DNA of 64,000 nucleotides from Allopusillimonas ginsengisoli (GCF_004153455.1 NZ_SDQE01000006.1:144916-208915); one strand, 5' to 3'; numbered from the stretch's first letter, positions 27,375 through 36,688 are shown. Program-made: numbers and translations. The notes: generated by a model not told the origin, from the sequence alone.

Positions 27375-28529
27375 TCAGGCTCCCTTGGGCAGGCCGAGTA
27401 TTTTCTCGGCAATGATGTTGCGCTGGATCTCCGAGGTGCCCGCAAGAATGGTTTCAGCCCGCGACCAGAGATAGGCATGCGTATACAGCGCGGCCTTGCG
27501 GGCATCCTCGCCCGGCGCGTCCAGACACACCGAATCGCCCAACAGCTCCACGGCAAAATCCAGCAATGCCTGGTGCGCTTCGCTCCAATGCACTTTGGTG
27601 GAGGAGCCCTCCGGGCCCGGCGGACCGCCCGACATTGCCTGCCTCAACGCGCGTCTGGTCTTCAAGCCCAGGACATGGCTGTCGATGGCCAATCGCGCCC
27701 AGCGCCGACGCGTGGCGACCGATTCGTGCGCCAGCCAGCCACGGATGTCGTCGAGCTCCTGCCGGAACCGGACCAACCGGGGTAGAAAATAGGTACCCCG
27801 TTCATAGCTGGCCGCTGCCATGGCGATCTTCCAGCCCTGATTTTCGTCGCCCACGCGATAACGCGCCTCTACCCGTACATCCTCAAAGAACACCTCGCAG
27901 AACTCAGCTTCCCCCGTAAGCTGCCGAATAGGCTGAACACGGACGCCTGGCAGCGACATATCCACCAGCAGGAAGCTGAGCCCACGATGGCGTGGCTGCG
28001 CCTTGTCGGTACGCGCCAGGACAAAGCACCAGTCCGCCAGATCGGCAAACGATGTCCAAATCTTGTGACCGTTCAGCACGTAACTGTCGCCATCGCGGTG
28101 CGCACGGGTACGCAGGGAAGCGAGATCCGATCCCGCCGAAGGCTCGGAATAGCCTTGGCACCATATAGTGCTGTTTGAGAGCACGCCTGGCAGGAATTCC
28201 CGCTTCTGGGCTTCAGTTCCGAAATGCAGCAGCGTGGGCGCGAGGATGCCATGACCGATCAGGTTGACGCCCAAAGGCGCCCCACACAGGGCGTGCTCTT
28301 CATGAAAAATGGCCTGTTTGGCCAGGCTCAGGGCATGACCGCCATAGGCTTGGGGCCAGCCCAGCCCCGACAGACCATGCGCACACAGCTTGTTTTCCCA
28401 AGCGCGGCGAAAAGCCAGATCGCGCGGGTCTGGATCAGCAGGCCACTGCGCGACGAATGCCGCGTAGTGTTCCTCCAGCCATGCGCGTATGTATGCGCGA
28501 AACGCACCGTCGTCATTCGGAAAACTCAT
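27375..28529 (-). CDS. acyl-CoA dehydrogenase, large-subunit type (PimC/FadE-like)
   Basis: The 384-residue protein has the flavin motif GYSEPSAGSDLASL, the HKIWTSFADLADW segment and AGTSEIQRNIIAEKILGLP at the C-terminus. At the position of the classical catalytic Glu (Y/x-E-G-T) it has Ala (LAGTSEIQ), so the base must come from elsewhere or from the partner. It resembles the large subunit of pimeloyl-CoA-type heteromeric dehydrogenases. ATG 28529 has AAGGG eight bases upstream; ATG 28538 is too close to that site but remains possible. It is between the Bug receptor and the small-subunit gene. Confidence 0.83.
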   Translation of the reverse strand: MSFPNDDGAFRAYIRAWLEEHYAAFVAQWPADPDPRDLAFRRAWENKLCAHGLSGLGWPQAYGGHALSLAKQAIFHEEHALCGAPLGVNLIGHGILAPTLLHFGTEAQKREFLPGVLSNSTIWCQGYSEPSAGSDLASLRTRAHRDGDSYVLNGHKIWTSFADLADWCFVLARTDKAQPRHRGLSFLLVDMSLPGVRVQPIRQLTGEAEFCEVFFEDVRVEARYRVGDENQGWKIAMAAASYERGTYFLPRLVRFRQELDDIRGWLAHESVATRRRWARLAIDSHVLGLKTRRALRQAMSGGPPGPEGSSTKVHWSEAHQALLDFAVELLGDSVCLDAPGEDARKAALYTHAYLWSRAETILAGTSEIQRNIIAEKILGLPKGA

Positions 28530-28569
28530 GTGTGTCATACCCTTGTCGCTACTGCCATGTCACTCGTGT

Positions 28570-29532
28570 TCAATTGATGCGAATGTTGGCTTCAGTGGCT
28601 ACCTTGGACCAGGTTTCGATATCCTGCTTGATGAACTCGCCAAAGCTGGCTGGATCGCTGCCGATGGCATCCAGCCCCAGCGTCACCAGTTTTTCTTGCA
28701 CGGGCGGCTCCTTGAGTATTTCAGAGACCGCCTGGTAAATAGTCTGGATGGCGGTATCGGGGGTGCCGGCAGGCGCCACCAGACCTAGCCATGGCATGGC
28801 CGAGAAACCGGGCACGACGGTAGCAATCGGCGGCACATCAGGCACCGACTTTGACGGCCCTTCAGTCGTGACGGCCAAAGCGCGAACACGCCCATCCTTC
28901 ACAAAAGGCGAGGAGGACGCCCAGGCGTCGAACATGATCTCAACACGTCCCGCGACCAAATCCGTGAGGGCCTGTGAACTGCCCTTATAGGGAATCTCCT
29001 GCATATCCACGCCAGCCATGCTCTTGAACAATTCGGCCTCGAGTTGCGTTGACGTTCCCACGCCTACCGACGCATAGCTGAGCTTGCCGGGATTGGCGTG
29101 CAGATAATCGATAAGCTCCTTCACAGTCTTGACGGGCAGGGACGCGGTCACTTCCAGCACATGGACAACCGAGGCAACCTGCGTGACCGGCGCAAAATCC
29201 TTGACAGGGTCGTAGTCAATCTTGCTGTAAATGCTGGGCGCAATACCCAGAGACGATGCCGCCAGCAGCAAGGTATAGCCATCCGGTTTGGCGCGTGCCA
29301 CATGATTGGAGGCAATGATGGTGCCGCCGCCCGGCTTGTTCTCTACAATCACTGGCTGGCCCAGACGCGACTCCAGACGCTCGGCCAGCAAGCGAGCCAG
29401 GATATCGGTAGCGCCGCCAGCCGAAAACGGCACAACGATACTGACAGGCCGCTCGGGATAGCGGTCGGCCGCAAACGCCGCGCCGGTCATGATTGCCCCC
29501 ATGCAGAGGCCTGCGAGTAGTTTCTTGAACAT
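28570..29532 (-). CDS. Bug-family (TctC-type) periplasmic receptor of the second CoA operon
   Basis: The 320-residue protein has a clear signal peptide (MFKKLLAGLCMGAIMTGAAF, cleavage after AFA) and the Bug motifs YPERPVSIVVPFSAGGATDILAR and KPDGYTLLLAA. GGAGA lies seven bases before ATG 29532. It sits inside the second CoA operon, between the CoA ligase and the acyl-CoA dehydrogenase pair, and so probably binds the operon's substrate acid in the periplasm. No TctAB genes are in the window. Confidence 0.88.
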   Translation of the reverse strand: MFKKLLAGLCMGAIMTGAAFAADRYPERPVSIVVPFSAGGATDILARLLAERLESRLGQPVIVENKPGGGTIIASNHVARAKPDGYTLLLAASSLGIAPSIYSKIDYDPVKDFAPVTQVASVVHVLEVTASLPVKTVKELIDYLHANPGKLSYASVGVGTSTQLEAELFKSMAGVDMQEIPYKGSSQALTDLVAGRVEIMFDAWASSSPFVKDGRVRALAVTTEGPSKSVPDVPPIATVVPGFSAMPWLGLVAPAGTPDTAIQTIYQAVSEILKEPPVQEKLVTLGLDAIGSDPASFGEFIKQDIETWSKVATEANIRIN

Positions 29533-29638
29533 ATGATGTCTCCATGAATACTTTTGGATTACCGCTGTGTTGAAATGCCTGCTTCATCGATCGCATGCCG
29601 ACAGCCGACACTGTGTTTCCGGATACCTCCTTCGATCC

Positions 29639-31735
29639 CTATCCGGCGAGAATTAACGCATCCAGAGCAATCACGCCCTGCCCCTGCTGTCTCACCAGCA
29701 GCGGGTTAACTTCAATTTCTTTCACTGAGGCCGGTGCGCAGGTCATGGACCTTCCGATGGCAGCGATCGCCTGTGCGGCCGCCTGAACGTCAGCCCTGGG
29801 CGCATTGCGATACCCGTCGAGCAATGGGAACGCAACCAACTGGCGCAGCAGCCTGCACGCGTCTTCCTCATCCAGAGGCAACAGTGCATGCGCGCTATCG
29901 TTGTAGAGTTCGGTGAGCACACCCCCCAGCCCCACTGTCAGCATTGGGCCAAACACGGGATCACGCCGCGCGCCGACAATCAATTCGACGCCCCCCTGCT
30001 CCATGCGCTGCACCAGTACGCCGTCCAACCTGGCCGCGGGCGCGCGCTCACCCACCTCTCGCAGCATCTGCGCGTAGGCCGCTGCCACGTGCCCGGCATC
30101 GGGCAAGTTCAGGACAACCCCACCCACTTCTGTCTTGTGTGCAATATCGGCGCTCAGGATTTTGAGCACGACGGGATACCCCAGATGCGAAGCATGCTCG
30201 ATAGCCTCCTGAGCGCTATGCGCAATGCGCTCCGCTTTGACCGGCACACCTGCGCTGCCCAGGAACTGCAAGGCCTGCGCTTCATTCAACGGCCCATCGG
30301 GCAGCGCCGGTTGATTCACCGGCAGTGGCTGAGCGCCCCGCGAGCCTGCCCGTAACACACGATGGCGCCTGCGCTCCTGCCAGGACAGGAACGGCCCCAG
30401 GGCAGCGACAGCAAGCCCCAGATCATCGAAGACCGCCACGCCTGCCTCTCGCAAGAGGTCGCGGGATGTGGCATGACCCGTGTCGATGGCCGCAAAGAAC
30501 CGATTGTGCGCCCGCGCCACGGCGACAATGCTGTCGGCCATGCGATCCAGCATATAGCCGGGTGCGTAGATCACCACGGCATCCAGCGCGGGCGAGGTGG
30601 CCAAGGCCTCCAATACACTGTGAACAAAGCCCGGATCATTGACAACGTTACCCGTTACATCAACCGGATTGCCCACCATGCCATAGTCCGGGATGCCTTT
30701 GCGCAACGCCGCCTGCACCTCCTGCGGCAAATCCGGCAGCGCCAGACCCGACTCGATGAATCGATCGGCGAGGATGGCACCGAGCGCGCCCGACATCGTG
30801 ATCACGGCCACCCGCTCGCCAGCGGTGCGATGTCGCAACTGAGCCAGCTGTGCCAGAACCGCCATTTGCGCAAAATCCCTGGCCTCAATGACCCCCAGTT
30901 GATCGAATACGCTGCGATAGACGCGCTGATCGCCGGCGAGCGCCGAGGTGTGTGACTGCACGGCGGCGGCGCCTTTGTCGGTGGTACCGGCCTTCAGGGC
31001 GATCAGCACCTTGTCGTTCTGCGCCAACCGGCGACAGGCATCAATGAACCGCGGCCCATTGCGCAGCTGCTCCACATATCCCAGCACGATCTCCGTGTCG
31101 GCATCGTCGACAAGAAAGTCCAGATACTCAGCGAACTCCACGCACGCCTCATTGCCGGTATTGATGAAATGCGAGACGGGCAGCTCCAGTTTCCGCACCA
31201 AGCCGTAGACAGCAGCACAGACATTGCCGCTTTGCGTCAACAAACTGATCCTGCCTCGCCCTTCCTGCATGGGCACAGCATTGAACACTGAGGCAAAGGC
31301 AGTGTGCGCCTGGGTATTGAGGTTGGCAAAACCCATGCAGTTTGGCCCTGCGACCACCAGGCCCGTTTCCACGGAGAAAGCCTGTACGGCCTCTTGCAGA
31401 CGCCGCCCGGCTTCCCCCTCCTCGGCGAACCCCGCCGCATAGACAATCGCCGCGCGTATCCCTTTGGCGTGGCAGCGCGCCAACATGGGCAGCACATCTT
31501 TCGCGCCGATCGCGAGTACTGCCAGGTCAGGCGCCTCGGGCATGCTTTCCACATCTGGATAGCAAGGCAGGCCGAAAACCTCCTGATACTTGGGATTGAC
31601 CGGGTAAATCTTGCCTTGATAGCCATAACGGGTCAGCAGTTCGATCGGCATCCCGCCGATCCGGCCAGCGTTGTCGCTGGCGCCGACAAAGCATATGGAA
31701 CGCGGATCCAGCAAAGGGCGAAGATCCTGGCTCAT
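29639..31735 (-). CDS. NDP-forming acyl-CoA synthetase (acetate--CoA ligase family), second copy
   Basis: The 698-residue protein has the same domain order as the ligase at 10614-12746: CoA-binding domain (SICFVGASDNAGRIGG, YPVNPKYQEVFG), the probable phospho-His in VQSHTSALAGD, and an ATP-grasp part (DIAHKTEVGGVVLNL, VGLGGVLTELY). Its start overlaps the stop of the crotonase gene (ATGA), so the two are translated together. It should activate the acid handled by the second CoA operon. The two ligases are clearly paralogous but differ enough to expect different substrates. Confidence 0.88.
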   Translation of the reverse strand: MSQDLRPLLDPRSICFVGASDNAGRIGGMPIELLTRYGYQGKIYPVNPKYQEVFGLPCYPDVESMPEAPDLAVLAIGAKDVLPMLARCHAKGIRAAIVYAAGFAEEGEAGRRLQEAVQAFSVETGLVVAGPNCMGFANLNTQAHTAFASVFNAVPMQEGRGRISLLTQSGNVCAAVYGLVRKLELPVSHFINTGNEACVEFAEYLDFLVDDADTEIVLGYVEQLRNGPRFIDACRRLAQNDKVLIALKAGTTDKGAAAVQSHTSALAGDQRVYRSVFDQLGVIEARDFAQMAVLAQLAQLRHRTAGERVAVITMSGALGAILADRFIESGLALPDLPQEVQAALRKGIPDYGMVGNPVDVTGNVVNDPGFVHSVLEALATSPALDAVVIYAPGYMLDRMADSIVAVARAHNRFFAAIDTGHATSRDLLREAGVAVFDDLGLAVAALGPFLSWQERRRHRVLRAGSRGAQPLPVNQPALPDGPLNEAQALQFLGSAGVPVKAERIAHSAQEAIEHASHLGYPVVLKILSADIAHKTEVGGVVLNLPDAGHVAAAYAQMLREVGERAPAARLDGVLVQRMEQGGVELIVGARRDPVFGPMLTVGLGGVLTELYNDSAHALLPLDEEDACRLLRQLVAFPLLDGYRNAPRADVQAAAQAIAAIGRSMTCAPASVKEIEVNPLLVRQQGQGVIALDALILAG

Positions 31736-32535
31736 GCGGAATCCCCAGACTTGTTGCGCTGAATCGCCTGCGCCAGACCTTTATCCCGCACCGCCTTGAA
31801 CTCGTTACTCATGTGCGACAACTGGTGCGTGTCGAAATGGGCAGACAAGGCCGTGCGCAGGCCCTGTACATCCAGGCTGCGGTTCAGTGATTTCTTGAGC
31901 AGCCGCAGACCAAAAGGCGGGGCTTGCGCAATGCGCTGCGCCAGTGCCAGGGTTTCATCTTCCAACGCCGCCACCGGAACCACACGGTTGACCATGCCTA
32001 TCCGATAGGCTTCAGCCGCCTCGACACGTTCGCCCGTGAACAGCATTTCCTTGGCCTTGCGCAAACCCATCACCCAAGGATGTATCAGCACTTCTGTTGC
32101 CGCTGCCGCGAGCGTGTGGCCGACAGGGTCGGAAAAAAACGCATCGTCCGAGCACACCACCAGATCGCACATGTTCGCAATCATGAAGCCGCCCGCCACG
32201 CAAGCGCCCTGCACCTGCGCGATCGTAGGCTTGGGAAAATCCCAGATACGCAGGCAGTAGTCGAAATAGCGCAAGGACTCGTACGCCCACCGCTCCTCCA
32301 CACTGAAATCAGCCCTTTTTGCCTGGGCCTCCTTCAAATCGTGGCCTGCGGAAAAATGGTCTCCGGCCGCGGCGATCACCAGCACACGCACCGCGTCGTC
32401 GCGCGCAGCCTCAGACACCGCATGATCCAGTTCATCCAGCAGTTGCTGGCTCTGCGCATTGCGCGCTTGCGGGCGATTCAGACTGATACGCCTGACCGAG
32501 CCCGTGTCTTCAACAAGCAAAAAGGTGTAGTTCAT
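31732..32535 (-). CDS. crotonase-superfamily protein lacking both hydratase Glu residues
   Basis: The 267-residue protein has the crotonase fold, with oxyanion-hole segments FSAGHDLKEA and GACVAGGFMIANMCD. When aligned to the hydratase at 16767-17549, the two catalytic Glu positions are Met118 and Val138. A typical enoyl-CoA hydratase reaction is therefore doubtful; isomerase, hydrolase, lyase or another crotonase reaction is possible. The segment FFSDPVGHTLAAAATE and HPWVMGLRKAKEMLFTGE mark a distinct subfamily. ATG 32535 is chosen; it is the first gene of the second CoA operon and faces an IclR gene. Confidence 0.8.
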   Translation of the reverse strand: MNYTFLLVEDTGSVRRISLNRPQARNAQSQQLLDELDHAVSEAARDDAVRVLVIAAAGDHFSAGHDLKEAQAKRADFSVEERWAYESLRYFDYCLRIWDFPKPTIAQVQGACVAGGFMIANMCDLVVCSDDAFFSDPVGHTLAAAATEVLIHPWVMGLRKAKEMLFTGERVEAAEAYRIGMVNRVVPVAALEDETLALAQRIAQAPPFGLRLLKKSLNRSLDVQGLRTALSAHFDTHQLSHMSNEFKAVRDKGLAQAIQRNKSGDSA

Positions 32536-32624
32536 GGCCGCCCCAAGGAAATAACTTGCATGGAGCAGGATTAAGCCAGCCGATTTCCTACAATACAAAC
32601 AATTAATATAAAATATCCCACTAT

Positions 32625-33392
32625 ATGGACAACACATCAAAAACTGGCACACAAAGCATTCGCCGCGTACTGCATCTTCTGCGTCTGCTCGCCGAACACG
32701 ACGCGCAGGGCCTGACACTGCAAGACGTCATGGCGCAGGCAAATCTGGAGCGTTCAACCGCGCACAGGCTGTTAAGCTGCCTGGTCGACGAAAATTTCGC
32801 CCAGCGCGATGCCGCCTCGCGCCGCTACTATCTCGGCATCGACGCCATGCAGATGGGATTCTCGGCCATGTATCGCGCACCCATCGCCGATACGCTGCGG
32901 CCACTGGCCAAGCGGCTGTGCCGCCTGTCCGGCGATACTGTTTTCCTGGTGGTCCAGCAGGGGGATTACGCCCTGTGCCTATTGCGCGAGCACGGGGAGT
33001 TTCCCGTCCGCATTTTCACCATCGACGCCGGAGAAAAAAGATTGATGGGCATTGGCGCGGGGGGGCTCGCGCTCATCGCGGACTACAGCGACGCAGCAAT
33101 CGCCGAAATCCATGCGCGTCACGAAAAGGCCTACCTCAAGGCCGGCCTGCCGTTGCAAACCCTGCTTCGCCATGCCAGAACGGCAAGGGAGCTCGGGTAT
33201 GCAGAAATTGTTGATGGCATCACGCCGGGCGTCTCCGGCGTAGGGTGTGCCTTTGCGATTTCAAAAATCACCAAAGTCGCCATCAGTTTCGGCGCGATCA
33301 GCCAGCGCCTTGATGCCACCCGCCGCAAGGCCATGGGCCGCTTGCTGGTCGCAGAATGCCAGGCCTGGCGCGAAGACCCCGAGCGCGGCTGA
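32625..33392 (+). CDS. IclR-family transcriptional regulator
   Basis: The 255-residue protein has an N-terminal winged helix (SIRRVLHLLRLLAEHD, LTLQDVMAQANLERSTAHRLL) and a C-terminal IclR effector domain (GDTVFLVVQQGDYALCL, GIGAGGLALIA, GVSGVGCAFAIS). It is divergent to the second CoA operon across an 89-bp AT-rich gap and most likely controls it. IclR proteins usually respond to aromatic or aliphatic acids or CoA-pathway metabolites; the effector is unknown. Confidence 0.88.
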   Translation: MDNTSKTGTQSIRRVLHLLRLLAEHDAQGLTLQDVMAQANLERSTAHRLLSCLVDENFAQRDAASRRYYLGIDAMQMGFSAMYRAPIADTLRPLAKRLCRLSGDTVFLVVQQGDYALCLLREHGEFPVRIFTIDAGEKRLMGIGAGGLALIADYSDAAIAEIHARHEKAYLKAGLPLQTLLRHARTARELGYAEIVDGITPGVSGVGCAFAISKITKVAISFGAISQRLDATRRKAMGRLLVAECQAWREDPERG

Positions 33393-33514
33393 GGCCCCGC
33401 AAGCGGTCACGAACCCAGGGAAACTGCCGCTATGCCAAGGAAACATCCTGCATCATGCGGAGTTTGGAGCATAAAACGCTACAATGCAGGGCTTAACGTC
33501 AAAAGTGACTGCTT

Positions 33515-34351
33515 ATGACTTCGAACAGCCAACCTGCCGGTGCACCGCTCGTCACGTTCAGCGACGTCGCCCTCGGCTACGGCGACTTCACCGTCCTGGA
33601 AGGGATCAACATCAGCGTCAGCCGTGGCCAAGTCGTGGCCATGATGGGCGGCTCAGGCTCGGGAAAGACCACGCTGCTGCGTGGAACCACCGGCCAGATC
33701 AAGGCCCAGCGCGGCACGATTCAGGTTTTTGGGCAGGATATCAGCGCGCTGGATGGCGAACCCCTGCGCGAAGTGCGTCAACGCATGGGGGTGCTGTTCC
33801 AGCAAGGCGCCCTCTTTACCGACCTGAACGTATTCGAGAACGTTGCCTTTCCGCTGCGCGAACACACCCGCATGACCGAACCCGAAATCATCGACCGCGT
33901 GCTGGACAAGCTCGATGCCGTCGGCCTGCGGGCGGCAGCCCATCTCGGCATTTCGGAAATCTCAGGCGGCATGGCGCGTCGGGTGGCCCTCGCACGCGCC
34001 ATCGTGCTGGAGCCAGAGCTCGTGTTGTACGATGAGCCTTTTGCCGGACTGGACCCCATCTCGCTTGGCATCACCGCGCAGCTGATTCGCAGCCTCACGG
34101 ATCGCCTCCAGTGCGCCTCCATCCTGATTACCCACGATGTCGCGGAATCGTTCGCCATTGCGGATTATGTATACGTGGTTGGCCAGGGCAAGCTGCTCGC
34201 CAACGGCAGCCCTCAGGCGCTCACAGGGTCTGAGGATGCCTACGTCAAACAGTTTCTCAATGGCGAGCCCGATGGTCCCATCGCTTTCCATTACCCAACG
34301 ACTCCGGCGTTTGACACATGGCTGGAACAACACCACACAGGACGCCCATGA
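33515..34351 (+). CDS. mlaF: phospholipid-transport ABC ATPase MlaF
   Basis: The 278-residue ATPase has a Walker A (GGSGSGKTT), the signature [14 protein letters not shown], a Walker B ([13 protein letters not shown]) and the switch His (ITHDV). The [20 protein letters not shown] segment is typical of MlaF-type ATPases. It drives the inner-membrane MlaFED complex that moves phospholipids between the membranes and keeps the outer leaflet asymmetric. Its stop overlaps the start of mlaE. Upstream, 33393-33514 contains no recognised gene; the ribosome site is weak. Confidence 0.93.
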   Translation: MTSNSQPAGAPLVTFSDVALGYGDFTVLEGINISVSRGQVVAMMGGSGSGKTTLLRGTTGQIKAQRGTIQVFGQDISALDGEPLREVRQRMGVLFQQGALFTDLNVFENVAFPLREHTRMTEPEIIDRVLDKLDAVGLRAAAHLGISEISGGMARRVALARAIVLEPELVLYDEPFAGLDPISLGITAQLIRSLTDRLQCASILITHDVAESFAIADYVYVVGQGKLLANGSPQALTGSEDAYVKQFLNGEPDGPIAFHYPTTPAFDTWLEQHHTGRP

Positions 34352-35139
34352 TTCATCCCGTCCGAACCATCGCCGGGCTAGGCGCCCGCGTCCGGCACAG
34401 CGTCAGCGGCCTGGGTGCATTCATGCGGCTGGCGGGCGCCATCCTCGCCCGCAGCGGCGTGGCGCTCAAACGCCCCGGGCTGGTGTCGCAGCAGGTGCAC
34501 TTCATTGGCAATTATTCTTTGCTGATCATCGCCGTATCGGGCCTGTTCGTCGGCTTCGTGCTCGGCCTGCAAGGCTACTACACACTTAACCGCTACGGCT
34601 CCGAAGAAGCGCTGGGCCTGTTGGTTGCACTGTCGCTCACGCGCGAGCTGGGGCCTGTGGTCACCGCCCTGCTGTTCGCCGGGCGGGCGGGCACTTCGCT
34701 CACGGCCGAAATCGGCCTGATGAAGGCCGGCGAGCAAATCGCCGCCATGGAAGTCATGGCGGTCGACCCCATTCGGCGTGTGCTCACGCCGCGCTTCTGG
34801 GGCGGGGTGATCGCCATGCCGGTTCTGGCGGCGGTTTTCTCCATGGTAGGCATCATTGGCGGCTGGGTCGTCGGTGTGCTGTTGATCGGTATCGATGCAG
34901 GCGCGTTCTGGTCGCAGATGCAAGGCGGCGTCGATGTCTTCAACGATGTGCTCAATGGCGTGGTCAAGAGCGTGGTCTTTGGGATTGCCGTCACGCTGAT
35001 CGCCCTGCATGCGGGCTGGACGGCCAAACCGACGCCCGAAGGCGTATCGCGCGCCACGACCCGTACGGTGGTAACCGGATCGCTGGTCGTGCTGGGTCTG
35101 GACTTCGTCCTGACCGCACTGATGTTCAGCAACTCATAG
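34348..35139 (+). CDS. mlaE: phospholipid-transport ABC permease MlaE
   Basis: The 263-residue permease has about five to six membrane spans and the MlaE motifs [22 protein letters not shown] and [19 protein letters not shown], each only part of a longer conserved stretch. It is the membrane domain of MlaFEDB. ATG 34348 overlaps the TGA of mlaF, with AGGA six bases before it; longer readings would overlap mlaF further. Confidence 0.93.
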   Translation: MIHPVRTIAGLGARVRHSVSGLGAFMRLAGAILARSGVALKRPGLVSQQVHFIGNYSLLIIAVSGLFVGFVLGLQGYYTLNRYGSEEALGLLVALSLTRELGPVVTALLFAGRAGTSLTAEIGLMKAGEQIAAMEVMAVDPIRRVLTPRFWGGVIAMPVLAAVFSMVGIIGGWVVGVLLIGIDAGAFWSQMQGGVDVFNDVLNGVVKSVVFGIAVTLIALHAGWTAKPTPEGVSRATTRTVVTGSLVVLGLDFVLTALMFSNS

Positions 35140-35169
35140 CCAGACAATTCAACGAGAGGCAGATTAAAC

Positions 35170-35640
35170 ATGACGCGTGAAAAAACCGATTTCTGGGTGG
35201 GCCTTTTCGTGCTGCTGGGCGGCATTGCCCTGTTGTTCCTGGCACTGCGGGCTGGCAACATGAGCTCGTTCTCATTTTCGTCTACCTATCAGGTCACGGC
35301 GCACTTCGACAACCTCGGCGGGCTCAAGGTGCGTGCGCCGGTCAAAAGCAGCGGCGTGGTGGTCGGCCGGGTGTCCAGCATAGGCTTCGACAACGAACGC
35401 TACCAGGCAGTCGCAACGCTGGATCTCGAGGAACGCTACCAGTTTCCAGATGACTCCTCTGCCTCTATCCTGACATCAGGCCTGCTGGGCGAGCAGTACA
35501 TTGGCATCACGCCGGGCGGGGACGAAAAAATGCTCGCCGACGACAGCCAGATCAAGTACACCCAGAGCGCTGTCGTTCTGGAAGAGCTCATCAGCAAGTT
35601 CCTGTACAGCACCGCCGACAAAGAAGGCGGTTCCAAATAA
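35170..35640 (+). CDS. mlaD: phospholipid-transport MCE-domain protein MlaD
   Basis: The 156-residue protein has one N-terminal membrane span (VGLFVLLGGIALLFLALRAG) and one MCE domain (YQVTAHFDNLGGLKVRAPVK, SGVVVGRVSSIGFD, LGEQYIGITPGG). MlaD forms a periplasmic hexameric ring that carries lipid between MlaFE and MlaC. It follows mlaE by 30 bp in the mla operon. Confidence 0.93.
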   Translation: MTREKTDFWVGLFVLLGGIALLFLALRAGNMSSFSFSSTYQVTAHFDNLGGLKVRAPVKSSGVVVGRVSSIGFDNERYQAVATLDLEERYQFPDDSSASILTSGLLGEQYIGITPGGDEKMLADDSQIKYTQSAVVLEELISKFLYSTADKEGGSK

Positions 35641-35761
35641 TGACGCGGGCTGGCCTTCCTGCACCTCACGACTGCCATGCGGGGGCCGCCGGGGCAAACT
35701 GGAGCCGGATGCACCCGGCGATTACAATCATTCATCGCGGTCAAAACAACACTTCATTCCT

Positions 35762-36670
35762 ATGACGCAACTTCATACCCCGGCGCCTTCGCGCACGCAA
35801 CGATATGTCCGCCTGGCAGGCCTTTGTGGGGCCGTATCCCTCGTGGCCGGCTGCGCAACCGTCAACAATCCCACGCCCCAGGACCCCTGGGAAAGCTACA
35901 ACCGCAGCATGTACACCTTTAACGACACGCTCGACAAGGCACTGCTCAAGCCCATCGCGTCGGGTTACGACCAGATCATGCCCAATCCCATTCAGACATG
36001 TATCCACAACATGTTCAATAACCTGGGCGATGTCTGGTCTGCCGCGAACAGCTTTCTCCAGGGCCGGGGGCATGATTTCTTCAACACCCTGGGCCGTGTG
36101 CTGTTCAACACAACCATGGGGCTGGGCGGCTGTATCGACGTCGCCTCCATGAACGGCTCCAAACGCATCGTCAACGACTTTGGCGTAACGCTCGGTGTCT
36201 GGGGATTGAAATCCGGTCCGTATGTCGTGCTCCCCTTCCTGGGTTCGAGCACCGTTCGCGACGGCAGCGCCACCGCCATCACGCTGGGCACGGGCTTCTC
36301 ACCCACCACCCCCATTCTCGCCATCGACGACGTGCCGACGCGCAACGCTATCATTGGCCTGTATTTTGTCGACGCGCGCGCCAACCTGCTCGATGCCGAC
36401 AAACTGGTCGACGAAATCGCGCTGGATCGCTACAGCTTCATACGCGATGCCTACCTGCAGCGGCGCAAATCCATGGTCGACAGCCGCAAGCAGGGCGCCG
36501 CCGCACCCGATTACTCCGACGACGGCTTGCCAGACTATTCCGACGACGATCTGCCCGATTACTCTGATGATGACGCTGCCAGCGCACCTGCCGCCAGCGC
36601 CCAATCGGGTACGGTCGCCACGCAACCCTCAAGTGCCGGCCAGAACGCCACTGCGGCGCCGGCTCAATAA
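35762..36670 (+). CDS. mlaA: outer-membrane lipoprotein MlaA (VacJ)
   Basis: The 302-residue protein has a lipoprotein signal with lipobox LVAGC, followed by the MlaA core: DPWESYNRSMYTFNDTLDKA, LLKPIASGYDQIMP, GRVLFNTTMGLGGCIDVAS and GVWGLKSGPYVVLPFLG. MlaA sits in the outer membrane with a porin and removes mislocalised phospholipid. The C-terminal tail (after about residue 248) is acidic and repetitive, with three PDYSDD units, then Ala/Gln-rich; this is beyond the conserved domain. The gene lies between mlaD and mlaC. Longer readings start inside mlaD. Confidence 0.92.
   Translation: MTQLHTPAPSRTQRYVRLAGLCGAVSLVAGCATVNNPTPQDPWESYNRSMYTFNDTLDKALLKPIASGYDQIMPNPIQTCIHNMFNNLGDVWSAANSFLQGRGHDFFNTLGRVLFNTTMGLGGCIDVASMNGSKRIVNDFGVTLGVWGLKSGPYVVLPFLGSSTVRDGSATAITLGTGFSPTTPILAIDDVPTRNAIIGLYFVDARANLLDADKLVDEIALDRYSFIRDAYLQRRKSMVDSRKQGAAAPDYSDDGLPDYSDDDLPDYSDDDAASAPAASAQSGTVATQPSSAGQNATAAPAQ
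36506..36577 (+). repeat. three 24-bp tandem units in the mlaA tail
   Basis: The units 36506-36529, 36530-36553 and 36554-36577 encode PDYSDDGL, PDYSDDDL and PDYSDDDA. They differ in several third-codon positions, so the repeat is old or under protein-level selection. The result is an acidic, Tyr-spaced linker after the MlaA fold. Confidence 0.85.
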
Positions 36671-36688
36671 TCCCGGAGGTTACAGTTC

